From Heterobasidion occidentale (lineage: Eukaryota; Basidiomycota; Agaricomycetes; Russulales; Bondarzewiaceae), in the NCBI GenBank assembly GCA_039111635.1, contig JBCAQO010000007.1:434001-498000 (forward strand): a stretch of 64,000 bases of DNA, in the 5' to 3' direction. The translations under genes were made by a program, and so were the position numbers. Shown here piece by piece: positions 1 to 12,577 of this stretch. Each line of letters starts with the position of its first letter. Within the stretch, counting starts at the first letter, position 1. The notes beneath the pieces are model-generated. The model was not told the DNA's origin. It searched no databases and was given only the letters and a program-made list of their open reading frames with translations.

Positions 1-1421
1 TTTGACGCGAGCTGCATTAACCGGGTCGTGTTGTCAAGTTCTGCCCACAGATCGTATACATCCGAGTTGATAGGAACTTACACGGTGTTTGGAATTGAGG
101 TGGCGCCCCCGAAGGTCTCAACTACACACTCACCTTCATTCTGACTGGATCTCGGAGGCCATGCACAGGATCCAATTGGACTCCCTGATTTCTCAACCCC
201 GGTACGTTACTCATCTGGTCCTTCAAAGATTATCATAAAGCGATCACTTAAACATCTCAGGATGACTGGGATGATGACCATCGCATCCATCGTCATCGCC
301 AATGCTAGGTGGTTCGATTTCACCCATAACTTGAGGGGGCTGACGCAGTGTAGCTCAATCATGCATGACACCTCGAAGAAAAGACCAGATCAGGCTCAAG
401 CCCCCAACTTAAGGATTTAAGGGAAGATAATCATGGAGCTTACGGATTTGGGCAAAATTTGCATTGAGCGTCGACTCTGTCCATTCATGCTCCAAATCTT
501 CCCCCACAATCTCTGATATCTTGAGAGTTACTGTCCGTGATCCCAGTCGACCGATTTTGCGACGATATGGCCTCCTACTTGGATGGTCAGTTGTTTCGCT
601 TCAATGGGCAATGATAGTAGGCGGTATTTGTGTATGACTATTTCAGATGTCTTGGAAGGACTGTGGATTTCGAATCCGGCGTGCAGACCTGGAAGGGAAG
701 TAGGCGATCGTCGACATTGCGTTGAGCGACTCCGACTTCGGGAGCTGGCGCGATCTCATGAGCGTTTCTCTGTGATTGATATCAAGATGATACGATCTGG
801 AATGAATATCATGGCATCCAACGGAATCAGTCCTAGGTGAATAGTTAGGACGGAGCATTGACAACAAGTTCTGTGAAGGTGGATGAGAGTGGTGCCGAAT
901 TCTGCCGAATTGTGGAGAGCTGTGGCGATCTTTCATGACCCTAACCCTAGTTATCATGTGTCCAACTGCCAGCAGTTAACATTTTTCGGCTACAGACAGC
1001 TACAGACCCACTATCACTGTATCCCTTGAAGACGATCTAAAATCAGTGATCTATCTGTGTTCATTCAGCGCATAGTCAGTCCATTCACTCTACATACCCT
1101 TCACACTGTTCCAGCTGATTCTTGTGCTCATGTTCGCCTCGCTCATAACGACTTTTGGTTCATGTGCTGTTTCTAGTTGTTCTCCTCCCGACGAAGGAAT
1201 TGAAATGCGAGGACTCCTCCATATAATGTTACCTGACAGTGCTACACCTGGTTCAGTACCTCAGTCGACGTTCGGCCAATTCCAATCTACACACGACTGA
1301 TCTGCACTAATTGCTTGACGTGTCTAGTTCCTCATAACGACATCGGTGAGTGAAAACGTACACATTTCTACTTCAAATCTATAGTCAGAGACATTGATAC
1401 TGGAGCGCATGAAGATAAATA
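1..1421. other. Left-edge intergenic sequence
   Basis: No exon chain, tRNA or repeat could be supported here. The open frames are short, overlap each other on opposite strands and resemble nothing I recognise. It is the 3' flank of the terpene synthase, which ends at 1422. Confidence 0.5.
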
Positions 1422-2695
1422 TCACAAAATCGATCCATTGACGACCTGAGGACCTATATCCTCCGTGCGCTCCTTGGGCATCAAGGTAACCCATCTCGAT
1501 TTCATGATCTCAACCCCCCTCGTCCCGAAGTATCTCTCGCTCTCGAAGCTCCACTGGTCATTTGCTCGCACCCAGTTTCCCAAGCCATCGCAGTACTCGG
1601 CCACCCATGAGTCGATCGGCTCTCCCCACTTTGGCACCCTTCCTAGGGCGTCGAAAAATTTAGTCTCTAGCTCCACATGATACTTGGCCACCCAGTCCAT
1701 CGCGCCTTCGACGTCCGTCTTCAACTCGTTCATGACGATTGTCACGATGTTATGAGAGTCGTCTCCTCGAGCCTGCTCGAGGTTATACGAGACGATGTCC
1801 TGGAGAAAGTGAACAGTGCGCTGTAGCTTGCTCGCACTCAGGTGATCATGGACACTCACGTTTCCAATGCAGAGCATGTCAATGGTTGCTAGGTGCAAAT
1901 CTTGCATGACCGGGTGCTCGAAGACCTTGTCAGGAATATCCATATCCTGCTCCAGGATGGTGAAAGAAGGCTTGGCCCCGATCGTGTCCCGGCGAACCTT
2001 GAGGTAGCTCTGAATATCGCGAATGCTTGAGTGGCTCCGGTCAGCAGCTTGCGCTACTACTGCCTCTAGATACTGGTCAAAAGTATTGATGAATCGCTGC
2101 TGCGATCGTTCGCTAGCATGAGGGATTGCTCGTTTCCAAAACCTGTTTGTCCATCAGATACTTCACAGCAGACGGACGAACATGGATCTACGAACTGGCG
2201 AGCAACCTCTCCTCCAATCCATTCCCCTTTCGGACGCGGTATGTGGGGATTTCTCAAAGCACTCATGACGACGTTCTTCTGCTCACGAACCTCTACTTCA
2301 CCAGAAATATCTGAATATTCATCGATCACGAAGAATAGGTTCATCAAGTCGCAGCCGGTACGGCATCGTTCTGATTTTGAGTGAGTTTTGAAGCCGTCTT
2401 ATTTGTATGAGTATGAGTGACCGACTGACCTTTGGTCGCCATAGGGTAGGCGAGAGAAGCGAGAAGATCTGGAGAGATTTCATGTAAGTGGGGCGTAACA
2501 ATCAAACTGGAGATCGCTCTTACTGAAGTCGCAGCGGTTGAAAGCGTGTTGCGCTTTGGAACTGAAGGCCTTGAAACCCTCTGTCCATGCCGCCGACTCC
2601 TTCTTCACCTCTGCGTAGTGCGGGTTGAGGTGACGGGCCCAAGGCCATCGAGCGAGGGTATTAGGAATGAAAATCTTCTGCGATGGTCGGGTCAT
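1422..2695 (-). CDS. Sesquiterpene synthase, delta-6-protoilludene synthase-like (clade III)
   Basis: This class I terpene synthase would ionise and cyclise farnesyl diphosphate in the cytosol and is the scaffold enzyme of the cluster. Five exons (2695-2524, 2468-2430, 2370-2196, 2142-1860, 1799-1422) join in frame to 348 residues, the usual family length. The start MTRPSQKIF is chosen because it opens the conserved N-terminus and lies about 50 nt below a TATA-like box. The Asp-rich motif DEYSD binds Mg2+. The pyrophosphate-sensing stretch RRDTIGAKP follows. The NSE triad NDIVSYNLE is completed only after a 60-nt intron is removed. The C-terminal [10 protein letters not shown] supplies the Arg-Tyr pair. 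The overall pattern, including [12 protein letters not shown] and [10 protein letters not shown], is that of basidiomycete protoilludene synthases such as Omp6, Omp7 and Pro1. A related 1,11-cyclising product such as sterpurene or pentalenene cannot be excluded. Confidence 0.9.
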
Positions 2696-3540
2696 GATTA
2701 GACGGCCAAGATGGGAGGGTGTAGAAAGACTTGGTACGGTGGTTAATTTATAGCATCGGAATTCCCCCTCCCCAACATGGTATTTGACTGATCTAACCAG
2801 TCGCAGGCAGTTTCTCGCCGTCAGAGAAACCCTCGCTTTACAGGACAACGTGTTCCACTAGCGTATGGCTCGAGTTCATATCTGTTCCCAGTATTTCAAC
2901 TTCTAATGCCAATTTCTCGAACAGTGCGATCGTGGATTTTGGAGCGCTCGCTCTCATCTTTTTCGCGCGCTTCATGTCAGATTGTGCAGCAAACACCCCC
3001 TATCATCCCGGCCTAGTCTTCACGCCGATGTAAGCTGGGCACGAGAAAAGCCGCAGATGCCTCGCCGAGCGCAGGCCGTTAACTTCACCGGCTGAGCTCT
3101 GGCTAACAGTGTACCAGATTGACTTTGGAATCGATTTACTCTAGCCCAACGTTCTCCCAATTAGGAGCGTGCAAGTGAGAGCTTCACACGCCAATTGTAT
3201 GGGTGTTATACGGTTTCATCTATGAGCCGTAATTGCAACTCCATGGAATAGAGCCTCACTGGGACTAAATACAGCGATGCCGTCCACTGAAACTTGATGC
3301 TTGGTAAGGTGAACATAGGATGGAGTTAGCTACGTCATGACTTATCTGGACTTCCGACACGAATGGATGCTGATATTTCAAGGAGGACCGCAGTGGTTTA
3401 CTCTCTCCCGTAAGCCTTCAGTAACAGAAGTCGTCGCTTGCCACTGACTTAATGTCCTCGTAACTGTAGACCAGTGCGTACACACACCATAACATACCTA
3501 CTGTGCTACACGCGACTCGTCGCCAACTACGCAGAAGATC
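2696..3540. promoter_or_regulatory. Divergent promoter region, terpene synthase / GMC1
   Basis: These 845 nt separate the start codons of the synthase (minus) and GMC1 (plus), so both promoters must lie here and could be co-regulated. Apart from the TATA-like box near 2750 I see no clear operator or repeat. Confidence 0.5.
2746..2752 (-). promoter_or_regulatory. TATA-like box of the terpene synthase
   Basis: TATAAAT reads on the minus strand about 50 nt upstream of the chosen start codon. The position suits a fungal core promoter with a short leader. It is inferred from sequence and distance only. Confidence 0.45.
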
Positions 3541-6157
3541 ATGCAGCTCTTCGAATTCATTCGCAACCTCGTCGATCCTATCCTGACAATTTTCATTGCA
3601 CGAAATGTGGTTGTCACACCGTCATCGTTCACGGCATCTAAATTTGATGTCATCATCGTTGGGGGAGGCACGGCAGGTTTAGTAGTGGCCAATAGGCTCA
3701 CTGCCCCGACATCTACTTCAGCCAGACCTCTCCGCATAGGAGTTATTGATGCAGGACAGTATGCACCTTTAGGAGACCCACTCATCGACATTCCATATGG
3801 TGCCAATATCTTCATGCGTACCCCGGAATCGTCGATGGTGGGAAATCCAGAGTACGACTGGATGTATCAGACTGTGCCCCAGCCTGCTCTGGAGGGTCAT
3901 GTGATAGGCTATCCACGGTACGTTGTTCTGTCCCTTGTAACATGGCCATTCTCAAATTGCTGGTGTCGATGGTAGCGGCAAGGTTCTCGGCGGGTCATCT
4001 GCACTGCACGCCATGGCGTGGCAACGCGGCGCTCGTGCAGACTATGACGTGTGGGGGTCGGCGTTCGGAAATGGCGATGAATGGAACTTTGATGGTCTGC
4101 TCCCTTACTTCCAACGTGCCGAAAACTGGACCGCGCCGCCGACTGGTGCAGATGCACTAGTTCCCGACACCGACACGATTGATCCACACTTAGCTGCAGC
4201 ATACGGCAAGCACGGTCCGCTCCCTCTCAGCTATAGTAGCTACGTCACCGATCTAGATCGGCCTCTCACCGAGGCGAGCGTGAAGCTCGGATTCCCGCTC
4301 AACGACAATCCGGACGCAGGTAATTCAAATTATCTTCCGCGACACGGCATCGCTCGCACCCTGGATCCTACTACGGGGAAACGCGGTTATGCTCCCAGCG
4401 CTTACTATGGCCCGGACGTCAGTTCGAGGGACAATTTAGTTGTTTTGACGGGCGCTCTAGTCACCCGTATCATATGGGACAATTATACGCTCGGAACTGA
4501 AGCAATCCGGGCGAAAGGGGTCGAGTATGTTGTGGGAGATGAGAGATATGTAGTGGAAGCATCGAAAGAGGTTATTTTGTGCGCAGGTTAGTATCGTTAT
4601 AGCTTCGACCTGTCTGAGTTGGGGTGTGCTCATCAAGATCATAGGATCCCTCAAGACGCCACAACTACTAGAACTCTCTGGCATCGGCAAGGCTTCCCTC
4701 TTGAAGAGTTTGGGAGTTCCTGTCATACTTGACCTTCCTCAGGTCGGAGAGAACCTCATGGATCATCCCGTAAGCATCTCCGATTTCAAAGTCAAGGACG
4801 GCGTGGAGACACTTGGTGCGGATGCCATATCAAATTCAAGTCTGCGTTTTTGACTCACATTATACCAGATAGGCTCGCCTTCAACCAGAGCCACTTCAAG
4901 AAGCATCAAGGCCTATAGTGAGTTTAATTCTTGCTCCCAAAATAGCATTTGCTCAATCCCTCCGCAGCAACAAGTCCAGAACTGGAGCGTTCACGTATAC
5001 GCCGCGCATCACCGGCGGTTGGCCTCTGAAAGACCTTATATTGGCAGACGAATACAAGAAGATGCGCTCGGAGCTGGATGTCACCCTGTCTAAGTCGACG
5101 ACGACGCCACTCCAACGCGCACAATACGAGGCGCTCAAGAAGATGGCCGACGAAGGCAATGTTGCATGGTTCATGCCCGCGGTCATACCGAGAGGTGGAA
5201 TGATCAGCGCACCAAAGCCGGACACAGGCTACGTCACCGTCATCGGTTTCCAATTGGTAAATGCAGCCATTTATGGACATTTTGCGCAAGCTGGTACTCA
5301 TATCCATAGCATGAGTTTGCGCGGGGATCTGTGGTGAGTTTGTATCTTCTCCCTTCACTCCTCCAGCCTTATACTGCATCGGCACAGCACATAAACAGCA
5401 CGGATCCCATGGCGCCGCCAGTGATCGATAATAGGTTTTTGTCCCTGCCGTGGGGTATGTTAATTCATCTAGTTGAATAATTCCGTCCTTCCTGATGTCT
5501 ATGAGCGTGCCCCAAGACCTCGATGTGCAAACCCATGGGATGCAATTTATTCGGAGATGGGTCCAAACGGAACCTGCAGCAAGTCTTATCGATGAGCTTG
5601 TAACGCCGCCTGCGACTACCCAAAGTCATGAAGAGTGGACTGGGTGGATCAAGAAGACAATCTGGGTTAGTTTACATCTTGTAACATCGCGAATGTATGA
5701 ATCTGACGATCATTGTTGAATTCGAATCAGTCTATGGCTCATCCAATGGGTGCGTCGGTCATTGTCCGCCAGCTTTGACCCATTCTATACACGGCTACGT
5801 TCACAGGCTCTACAGCCATGGCTTCTGAGAGTCTAGGAGGTAAGTAAACATTTTCTAGCTATCTGTTGAGCCCATTGTTCAGACCTGCGTGATCAGGCGT
5901 TGTCAATCCCCGACTCAAAGTCTATGGTATCAAGAACGTGCGAGTTGTCGATGCGGGGATCATTCCCATGACTGTCGGTGCGCCTATCCAGTCCGTGGTT
6001 TATGCTCTCGCGGAAAAGGTTTGCCCAATAATCGTCCATCTCGATAAAATATATTTGACTGATTTCTCGCATTACACTGCGCCAGGGTGCGGCGATGATT
6101 GCGGAGGATCTGAGCATCAATGCTCGTGACATTCCTCTCAGAGCACAGGAATTCTGA
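3541..6157 (+). CDS. GMC oxidoreductase 1 (FAD-dependent, aryl-alcohol-oxidase-like fold)
   Basis: Members of this family oxidise alcohols with FAD. Twelve exons join in frame to 660 residues: 3541-3917, 3976-4586, 4645-4815, 4869-4917, 4968-5256, 5310-5333, 5388-5454, 5517-5665, 5731-5749, 5807-5839, 5897-6018 and 6086-6157. The N-terminus is hydrophobic and may be a signal or anchor. The Rossmann motif GGGTAG lies near residue 40, GKVLGGSSAL is the GMC signature, and LKTPQLLELSGIG is the second signature. The first catalytic His is present in SMAHPMGS. The second His/Asn, expected a few residues before YALAEK, is a proline (VGAPIQ). Both residues belong to the reaction centre, so ordinary alcohol oxidase activity is doubtful. 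All eleven intron positions match GMC2. It is probably co-expressed with the divergent terpene synthase. Confidence 0.9.
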
Positions 6158-7748
6158 GGACGCATTGGTGTTGCTAAATGGCAGTGTTCGTCAATCGAAT
6201 CATGACCATTAACAAATACCTTGGTTGAGCTAGATGTTGATGATGTTGATGATGAAGCCACATTGAGTCAAATGACCATGAAACAAAAGGAAGCACGAAA
6301 AACGACTGACACTATCGCCATTGCTGGTGGATACGTGTTCTGATCACAAAGGCACATATCACCTGGTTCGGAATGTGGGTCATCGCTGAGAGAAGATACT
6401 CATATGTGTGTGACCCCATCGGACAGGTATTCACAAAAGTGGAGGATGCAGCACCTTGCGATCTGATCGTACTCCTCGCCGCGAGTCACTTGACCACCTA
6501 AATAGAGTGCAATGTATGAATGCAGGGCCGGGGTTGGCTACTGCTTCGACGTCTAGGCACAACCAGCTTCGCAATTTCCATTGCCCAACCTACAAGTGTC
6601 ACCCTATCGTGGGCTGAACATGGAAATGCCGGTCTCAAATTGAACCAGGCCGACACTGTAGCCGTCACCAATGTTACACATCCATTCGTTGTGTGCCGTC
6701 CGCATACAGCCGTCCCAGAAGGAGGAACGTGCTGCGGAAGGTGCTCTGTCGCAGCCAATCAGTTGATGCTTGAAGATCAAGGTGAGGCTGAACGGAGTAC
6801 ATCAATATCTCCGGACTGATTTTTCCCAGAGGCAGATAGAATATAGACATTGGAAGGAGTGATGGTGGTTCACTGTTGCATAAGACATGGACGGGGATAA
6901 CCTTGCCAGACAACGACAGACTCGTGAGAGATGACCCGAGCAGTTCTTCGGCGAATGACATTTGCCATTAGGTTGTAGTTGTGGGATCTTTTGGCGCCGA
7001 GGCTCTCTGGGAAATGGTTGTATTGGTTAGATCGGATCGGAGAGGAAATTGAGTGGGGAAAAAGATTACTGAGATCGTAAAAGCAGAGATGGGGATGGAT
7101 GAGCAATCGGCCGACATGTCATAGATATCGGTGATGCTTCCTGGGATTCTTCTCAGTCATAATGCACAGTGAAGCCTGACTGACATCGATCATTCTACGG
7201 GAAAACTGCCTCCCGATAGAGGGAAGTCAAGGTTAGTGATTTGGCACTGTTCTCTATCGGAGGTCAGTACAGCTTTTGGATCGTGTGTAAATGAGCCTCG
7301 GGTGATATATTGTTAGTATAAGTCGGAGATAATACTCCACTGCATGGCCTTCCCGTGCGGTTGGAGATATCAAGCTTTTTTTTCAAACGGCCTTTGAAGA
7401 CCCGGATGCAGGGATTTGGTAGTTTGGACTTCAAGAGTGGCTTTGCAGCTGAGTTTGAACGGTGCGCGGGAGCCGGGAGTGAGCCGGGGGCATCCGGCAC
7501 GTCGGATCTAGATCCGTCACAACCACGCGCTGTTCTTACTGGCAACTCTTCTCTTCTCTCCTCCTTTCGCTATGCTTTCGTGTCAAGCACAGTCAGAAAG
7601 ATCCACTTCCGTTTCTGGTGTGTATTCTATGGCTCGTCATCGAACTCAACTTTGTCATCATGCAGCCTAAAAGCCGATACGTCACTGTTCGAGACTCTTA
7701 TTTATTGTTGTCACCTCATCGACTTAGCTCGAGCATTCTCTCTGTAAA
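6158..7748. other. Intergenic sequence between GMC1 and P450-A1
   Basis: About 1.6 kb follow the GMC1 stop and precede the P450-A1 start. A 99-codon frame at 6520-6819 shows no domain and no splice partners. The last 250 nt are pyrimidine-rich, as is common upstream of fungal start codons. Confidence 0.5.
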
Positions 7749-9657
7749 ATGCCTGTTCTCGACATTCAATTTTCTCCTGAGCTGGTACTGGTATTTTTTA
7801 TCGGAACCGTCGCATACTCGATTGTCCGTTACGTCCGCAGTCCATGGCGTCGCCTGCCTCCTGGACCGAAAGGTCTTCCTGTGATAGGTAATATTTTACA
7901 ACTACGTGATAAGCAGTGGACGACCTTCACTAAACTCAAGAATTCATTCGGTGTGCTCTCAATTTATTTGATCTCTGCCAAACTTTGTCCTTATCAGTGT
8001 TCAGGGGATCTCATGTACCTCAACGCCGCCGGTCAGCCCCTCATGGTCATCAACTCTCAGAAGGTGGCAGCCGACCTCCTCGATCGTCGTGCTGGAAAAT
8101 CATCCGGCAGGCCACCTCTAATTGTGGCAGATGTGCTCACAGGTGGTAATGTGATCGTCTTTCTTGGATACACCGACGTGTACGCACTTCCTCCTGCGTT
8201 CGCCGTTCATTCTTTTTCATACTTCAGAGTCTAGTTGGCGCAGAATGCGTAAAGCAACTCACGAAGGATTTAACAAGGCTGTGGTACACCGATATCACCC
8301 CGTGCAATTCGCGGAAGCTATACTGCTCACAACCGGCATCTGTGCTCAGCCACAACAGTGGGATGCACATTTCAGACGCAGCGCGGCATCGTCTATCATG
8401 TCTATAGTCTATGGAACTCCGCCAGTAACATCGGAAAATGATCCCTCCGTGAAAAGTGTCAATGATCATGTCGCACGCTTGACTCGCGCAAATCTGCCTG
8501 GCGCTCACCTCGTCGAAATTTTCCCGTGGATGCGATACCTACCCAGTAGGTGCGTATTATCTACTGTCGCATCGCTCATAGCTTTTCTCAAAATTTGGAC
8601 CGCTCAGCATGGCAAAATGGAAGAGGGATGCTGAACAATGGTGCAAGCGTGACTCGAAGATGTTTGGAAACCTTTTCCTGTCTGTTCGTGATCGTTTAGT
8701 ACGTATCGATGCCCCGCTCGCACGTTCTGCATGCTCATTCCAACTAATGGTAAGTACAGGTGAAGGGAGAAGCACGAGCGAGTCTTGCTGCGACTCTCAT
8801 TGAAGACGCCGGTCGAAACAACCTTACCGAATCCGAGAATGCGTGGACAGCTGGAACAATGTAGTGCGTATAGTATCTCCCTCTATATATGCCTATGGAT
8901 GTCTCTGACAGCCTATACTCAGTGCTGCGGGCGCGGAGACCACGGCCGGTGTCATGGCGTGGTTCCTTCTTGCAATGACCGCCTTCCCCGAGGTTCAGCA
9001 GCGCGCGCAAGTGGAACTCGATAATATCGTCGGCCGCTCCCGCGTTCCAACATTCGGCGACTACCAACAGCTGCCCTACATTCGCGCCATCGTCAAAGAA
9101 GTCTTGCGCTGGCGCCCGGTCGATCCTGTCGGCATGCCGCACCGCACCACAGAGGATGATTGGTATGAAGGGTACTTCATACCCGCGCGCAGTGTGATAC
9201 TCCCAAATGTGTGGCAGATGAACCGCGATCCCGAAATATACGGCGCAGACGCTGCAGAGTTCAATCCCGCGAGGCATCTGGACGAGCGTGGCGGACTTGC
9301 GCCGGCGCCTGTGCATACGAAAGAAGAAAGCCATGTCTCATACGGGTTCGGCAGGCGGATTTGTATCGGTAGGCATGTTGCAAACAACTCCCTTTTCATC
9401 AATATCGCCATGATGCTATGGGCGATGAATATCGAGCACGCGAAGGATGAGAACGGGAGTCTACTTCCTCTCGATGTCGATGGTTGCGTCGAAGACGGTC
9501 TAGTCGTGTACGTATCGCATTTCTGATCGTTTTCAATTCAATTAATGACGATCAACACTTCAGTCGTCCCGTACCGTTCCAGTGTCAGATTAAACCTCGG
9601 TTCTCGGAAGCGATCGTCCTTTTGGAGCAGGAGCAAAGGGAACTTGTTCACAATTGA
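7749..9657 (+). CDS. Cytochrome P450 A1
   Basis: A microsomal monooxygenase likely to hydroxylate the cluster's sesquiterpene. Seven exons (7749-7950, 8005-8179, 8235-8549, 8608-8698, 8760-8863, 8923-9507, 9564-9657) give 521 residues. The N-terminus carries one membrane anchor (about residues 8-25) followed by the proline hinge LPPGPKG. Later come the I-helix oxygen-binding AGAETT, the K-helix ExxR in KEVLRWRP, the meander FNPARHL, and the haem loop YGFGRRICIGRH with its Cys ligand. Exon borders match P450-A2 at 17.8-19.6 kb, so the two are paralogues in opposite orientation. A1 is the intact copy. It is convergent with P450-B1. The exact substrate cannot be read from sequence. Confidence 0.93.
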
Positions 9658-10192
9658 TATCCATTATCGAATGCCCTTTTATTCTAGTGTAGTCATATCT
9701 GTGTTCACCTTAGACTACCTCTTCTTTCTCTTCTTCCCTACCGAGCCACCTTTCTTGATCTTGCCTTGTTATTCAACGAATGTACAATATACACGGAATG
9801 AAAGTTGATACACGCGCTTCAGCCAATACCGATCAGGCCCAGACTGAATAGAGCGCAGTGAATTGGTTGGAGAGTTGCTTTGCATATCAAGGCGCTAGCC
9901 TTATGCTATAGTTTCGAGAGAGCTTCGTCCATAGACATTGCCTCGTGAATAGATTTCCTTTGAGTGACTGTAGTGCGACGTCAATTTTGTTTCAAATAAT
10001 GGGACGGACACACGTCACATCAGTGTAAAAAATACGACGCACGTCGCATATCATTCCTAGTACCGTCAAAATTGACGAGCCTTCATTTATTTTGGAAGTC
10101 AGATTGTTTGAATCCTCAGTAGTATTTACATGATCTACAGCAAACTTTACACACAAAAACCGCGGAACGACTATAGAACACGCACGGCTAAT
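9658..10192. other. Convergent intergenic sequence, P450-A1 / P450-B1
   Basis: This holds the 3' flanks of two convergent P450 genes. It is AT-rich with no recognisable coding or repeat element. Confidence 0.5.
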
Positions 10193-12509
10193 CTAGTCCT
10201 GCGTCTGATGAATTAAAGCGAGAGCGGCAGCTGACCGTGGTTCAAAAACACAATCGAATGGAGCGGGATGACTGAATTGATAGAATTGTCAACCCTGAGT
10301 TTCAAATCGAACGAGGAATCACTCACTTGATAGTGGACCTGCGAAACTCTATTGCAGGCGTGATGATGTTGCCTTTCTCGTCGACTGCCTTCTTGATGTT
10401 GAACACGGTGAGAATAGTAGCCATCGCAATCCAGACGGTATCGAGGGCCATATTCTTGCCCGAGCAGGATCTGATGGATGAAGAGAAGATTAGCATAAAT
10501 TTTACGCCTGCAACGGTCCCGACTTGCCGTCTACCGTAGCCGAAGACTCCACACTCAATAGGATCAGGAACACCTTCCTCCTCGTGACGTTCCGGTTTGA
10601 ATATCTCGGGATCAGGATACACTTCTGGGTTATGCATGATTGCCCTGAGAAGTGTATATATTACTATTTCAATAGCACGACAGGGGGAGAAGTAGGTTTA
10701 CCAGGTATTGCCGAGGATTGTCGCATTTGCCGGGATGTGGAACCCTTTGTACGTGTCCGCGCTCATCGCACGATGCGGGATGGCTATGAGGAGGGTTAAA
10801 ACTTTCAGAACAGTGAAGAGCTAATACATTATCCCTTACCGAATGGGACTTGTGGGTGCATGATAACATCAGTGCCGCGAACTCTCACTGACAGAAGAAG
10901 ACTTACAGACGACGAGCCACCTAAGCACTTCACGCATTACGTTCCAGAAGTAAGGAAGGTGCTCCTTGTCCTCGAACGTAGGCAGTCGTTCGCCGCCGAG
11001 CACAGAATCGAGTTCAATTTGCACCCGCTTCTGGACCTCGGGATGAAGTACCATGGCTAGTACGAAACTAGTCAAGGTAGCAAGATTCTATGATCCCGTC
11101 CGTAAGGGTCTGTAGTTGAGACATCATGAGTACCTCAGCTACGCACAGTGTCGCTCCCTAAACACGGAGGATCAGGACGATATACGGGATTTGCGTGTGA
11201 GAGAGGCTCTCACCTGCAGCGTATACAACAGCGGCGATACTCTTGATCACATCTTCGTCAAGTGACTTTGATGTTGCATTTGTCCGGTCTTCGAGACAAG
11301 AGCCGACAAAGCAGGGCTTTGCTACGCCTTTGGACTGGAGAGAATAACGATGACTTGGTTGAAATTCATGTGACGCTGCAAGGACGTACGTGCTGATCCC
11401 TGACCATATCAAAGGGCCGATTTACCACCGCTTCTTGGAGAATACGCCATTCACGAGCAATCTTCTTGAAGCCTGCTCCTGGCATCCATTCAGGGACGTA
11501 CTTCACTGGATCGTGTGGGTGAAGGTGTAAGAACAAAACAATGGGAAAGAAGAGATATTGAGCTTACGAATGGGAAAAGTGTCAACTAGGAATGTACCCG
11601 GGACTGTCGCTGTCGATGTAGTCTCTGAGGCTGCCTTGTTGACCAGCACGAACGGATCTTTCATCGCGTCTTCAAAGGTATACCCATAGCTGATCCTCTG
11701 TTAAATAAGGAAGCATTACAAACAGAAATGAACGACCTCACACTCTCTGCATGATGATACGCGCAGTATAGCTGTACAAGGGCCAATATTCATAATTACG
11801 TCGACAAAGAAACGATACAACTCTGACTCACTGCTCAAGATGATCAAGGAATTTCTTGGGAGTTCTGTCCGAGAGCAGAAGTCGAACAAGTTCATGGGCT
11901 GCTGGCACTTGGATGACACGGTGCTCCTTGATGGTCGCATCGAATTCGTTGTGGAAAACACGACGATGCTCCTTCCATCGAGGTCCATATCTCATTAGCG
12001 CAAACGTCCAGTCCCAGCCAACCCTATCGAATACATGTTTTAGAGATGCCAAAAATGGGTGAAACATGGTAACGCACAGGTCAATGAGCATTGGCATATC
12101 CGGTCTGTCAGAGTAGTTTGCCCCCCTTGAGACATACAGATCCGCAACCGCTTGGGCGGAGTTCAGGATGACCGTCGTATGACCAAGAGTTGTGAGCGAG
12201 ATGACATCGTCGCCTGTGCGCCTCGCAATCAGCACAGAGTGAAAGCCGAAAAAAATTCCGAAGTGCACACCATATTCCTTAGACCAGTCACGAGCTTTGA
12301 CATAGAGAGCATCGCCGCCGAAATCAAACAGATTGCCGATGATGGGAAGGCCTATGCGTTTTCGAGATTAGACTGCAGCTGATCAAACTATAGCTGATGA
12401 GAATGTGCGAACCTTTGGGTCCAGGGGGTAGATGCAAGGATCTCCTTCGCAGCGTTAGTACTATGAGCACGGCGACGACGAAAGCTGCAGAGTAGAAGAG
12501 GAAATCCAT
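10193..12509 (-). CDS. Cytochrome P450 B1
   Basis: A second-family P450 monooxygenase, likely ER-bound. Fifteen exons from 12509 to 10193 join in frame to 502 residues. Two exons are very small: 11157-11147 (11 nt, coding GSDT after AAG) and 10848-10840 (9 nt). The anchor MDFLFYSAAFVVAVL leads into LPPGPKG. Other motifs are the I helix AAGSDT, in which the usual second Thr is Asn, then the K helix REVLRW and the haem loop FGYGRRSCSGKN. The intron just before the haem Cys starts with GC (ACG|GCAAGT at 10527), and P450-B2 keeps this GC-AG intron. A TATAAA box lies about 65 nt upstream of the start. Central exons and introns are nearly identical to P450-B2 (38.8-41.2 kb), whereas the 3' introns are not alignable. 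Confidence 0.9.
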
Positions 12510-12570
12510 TACTATGCTGGCTATCTCGGTTATTCCTTGAACTGAAACCCATCTGCACCGCCATCCTTGG

Positions 12571-12577
12571 GTTTATA
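12571..12577 (-). promoter_or_regulatory. TATA-like box of P450-B1
   Basis: TATAAAC on the minus strand lies about 62-68 nt upstream of the P450-B1 start codon. It is inferred from sequence and distance. Confidence 0.4.

Noticed and set aside
6520..6819. 99-codon plus-strand frame between GMC1 and P450-A1
   Set aside because: It has an ATG but no family resemblance and no neighbouring exons; kept as intergenic.
8224..9334. Minus-strand frames over P450-A1
   Set aside because: They are antisense shadows of well-supported P450 exons.
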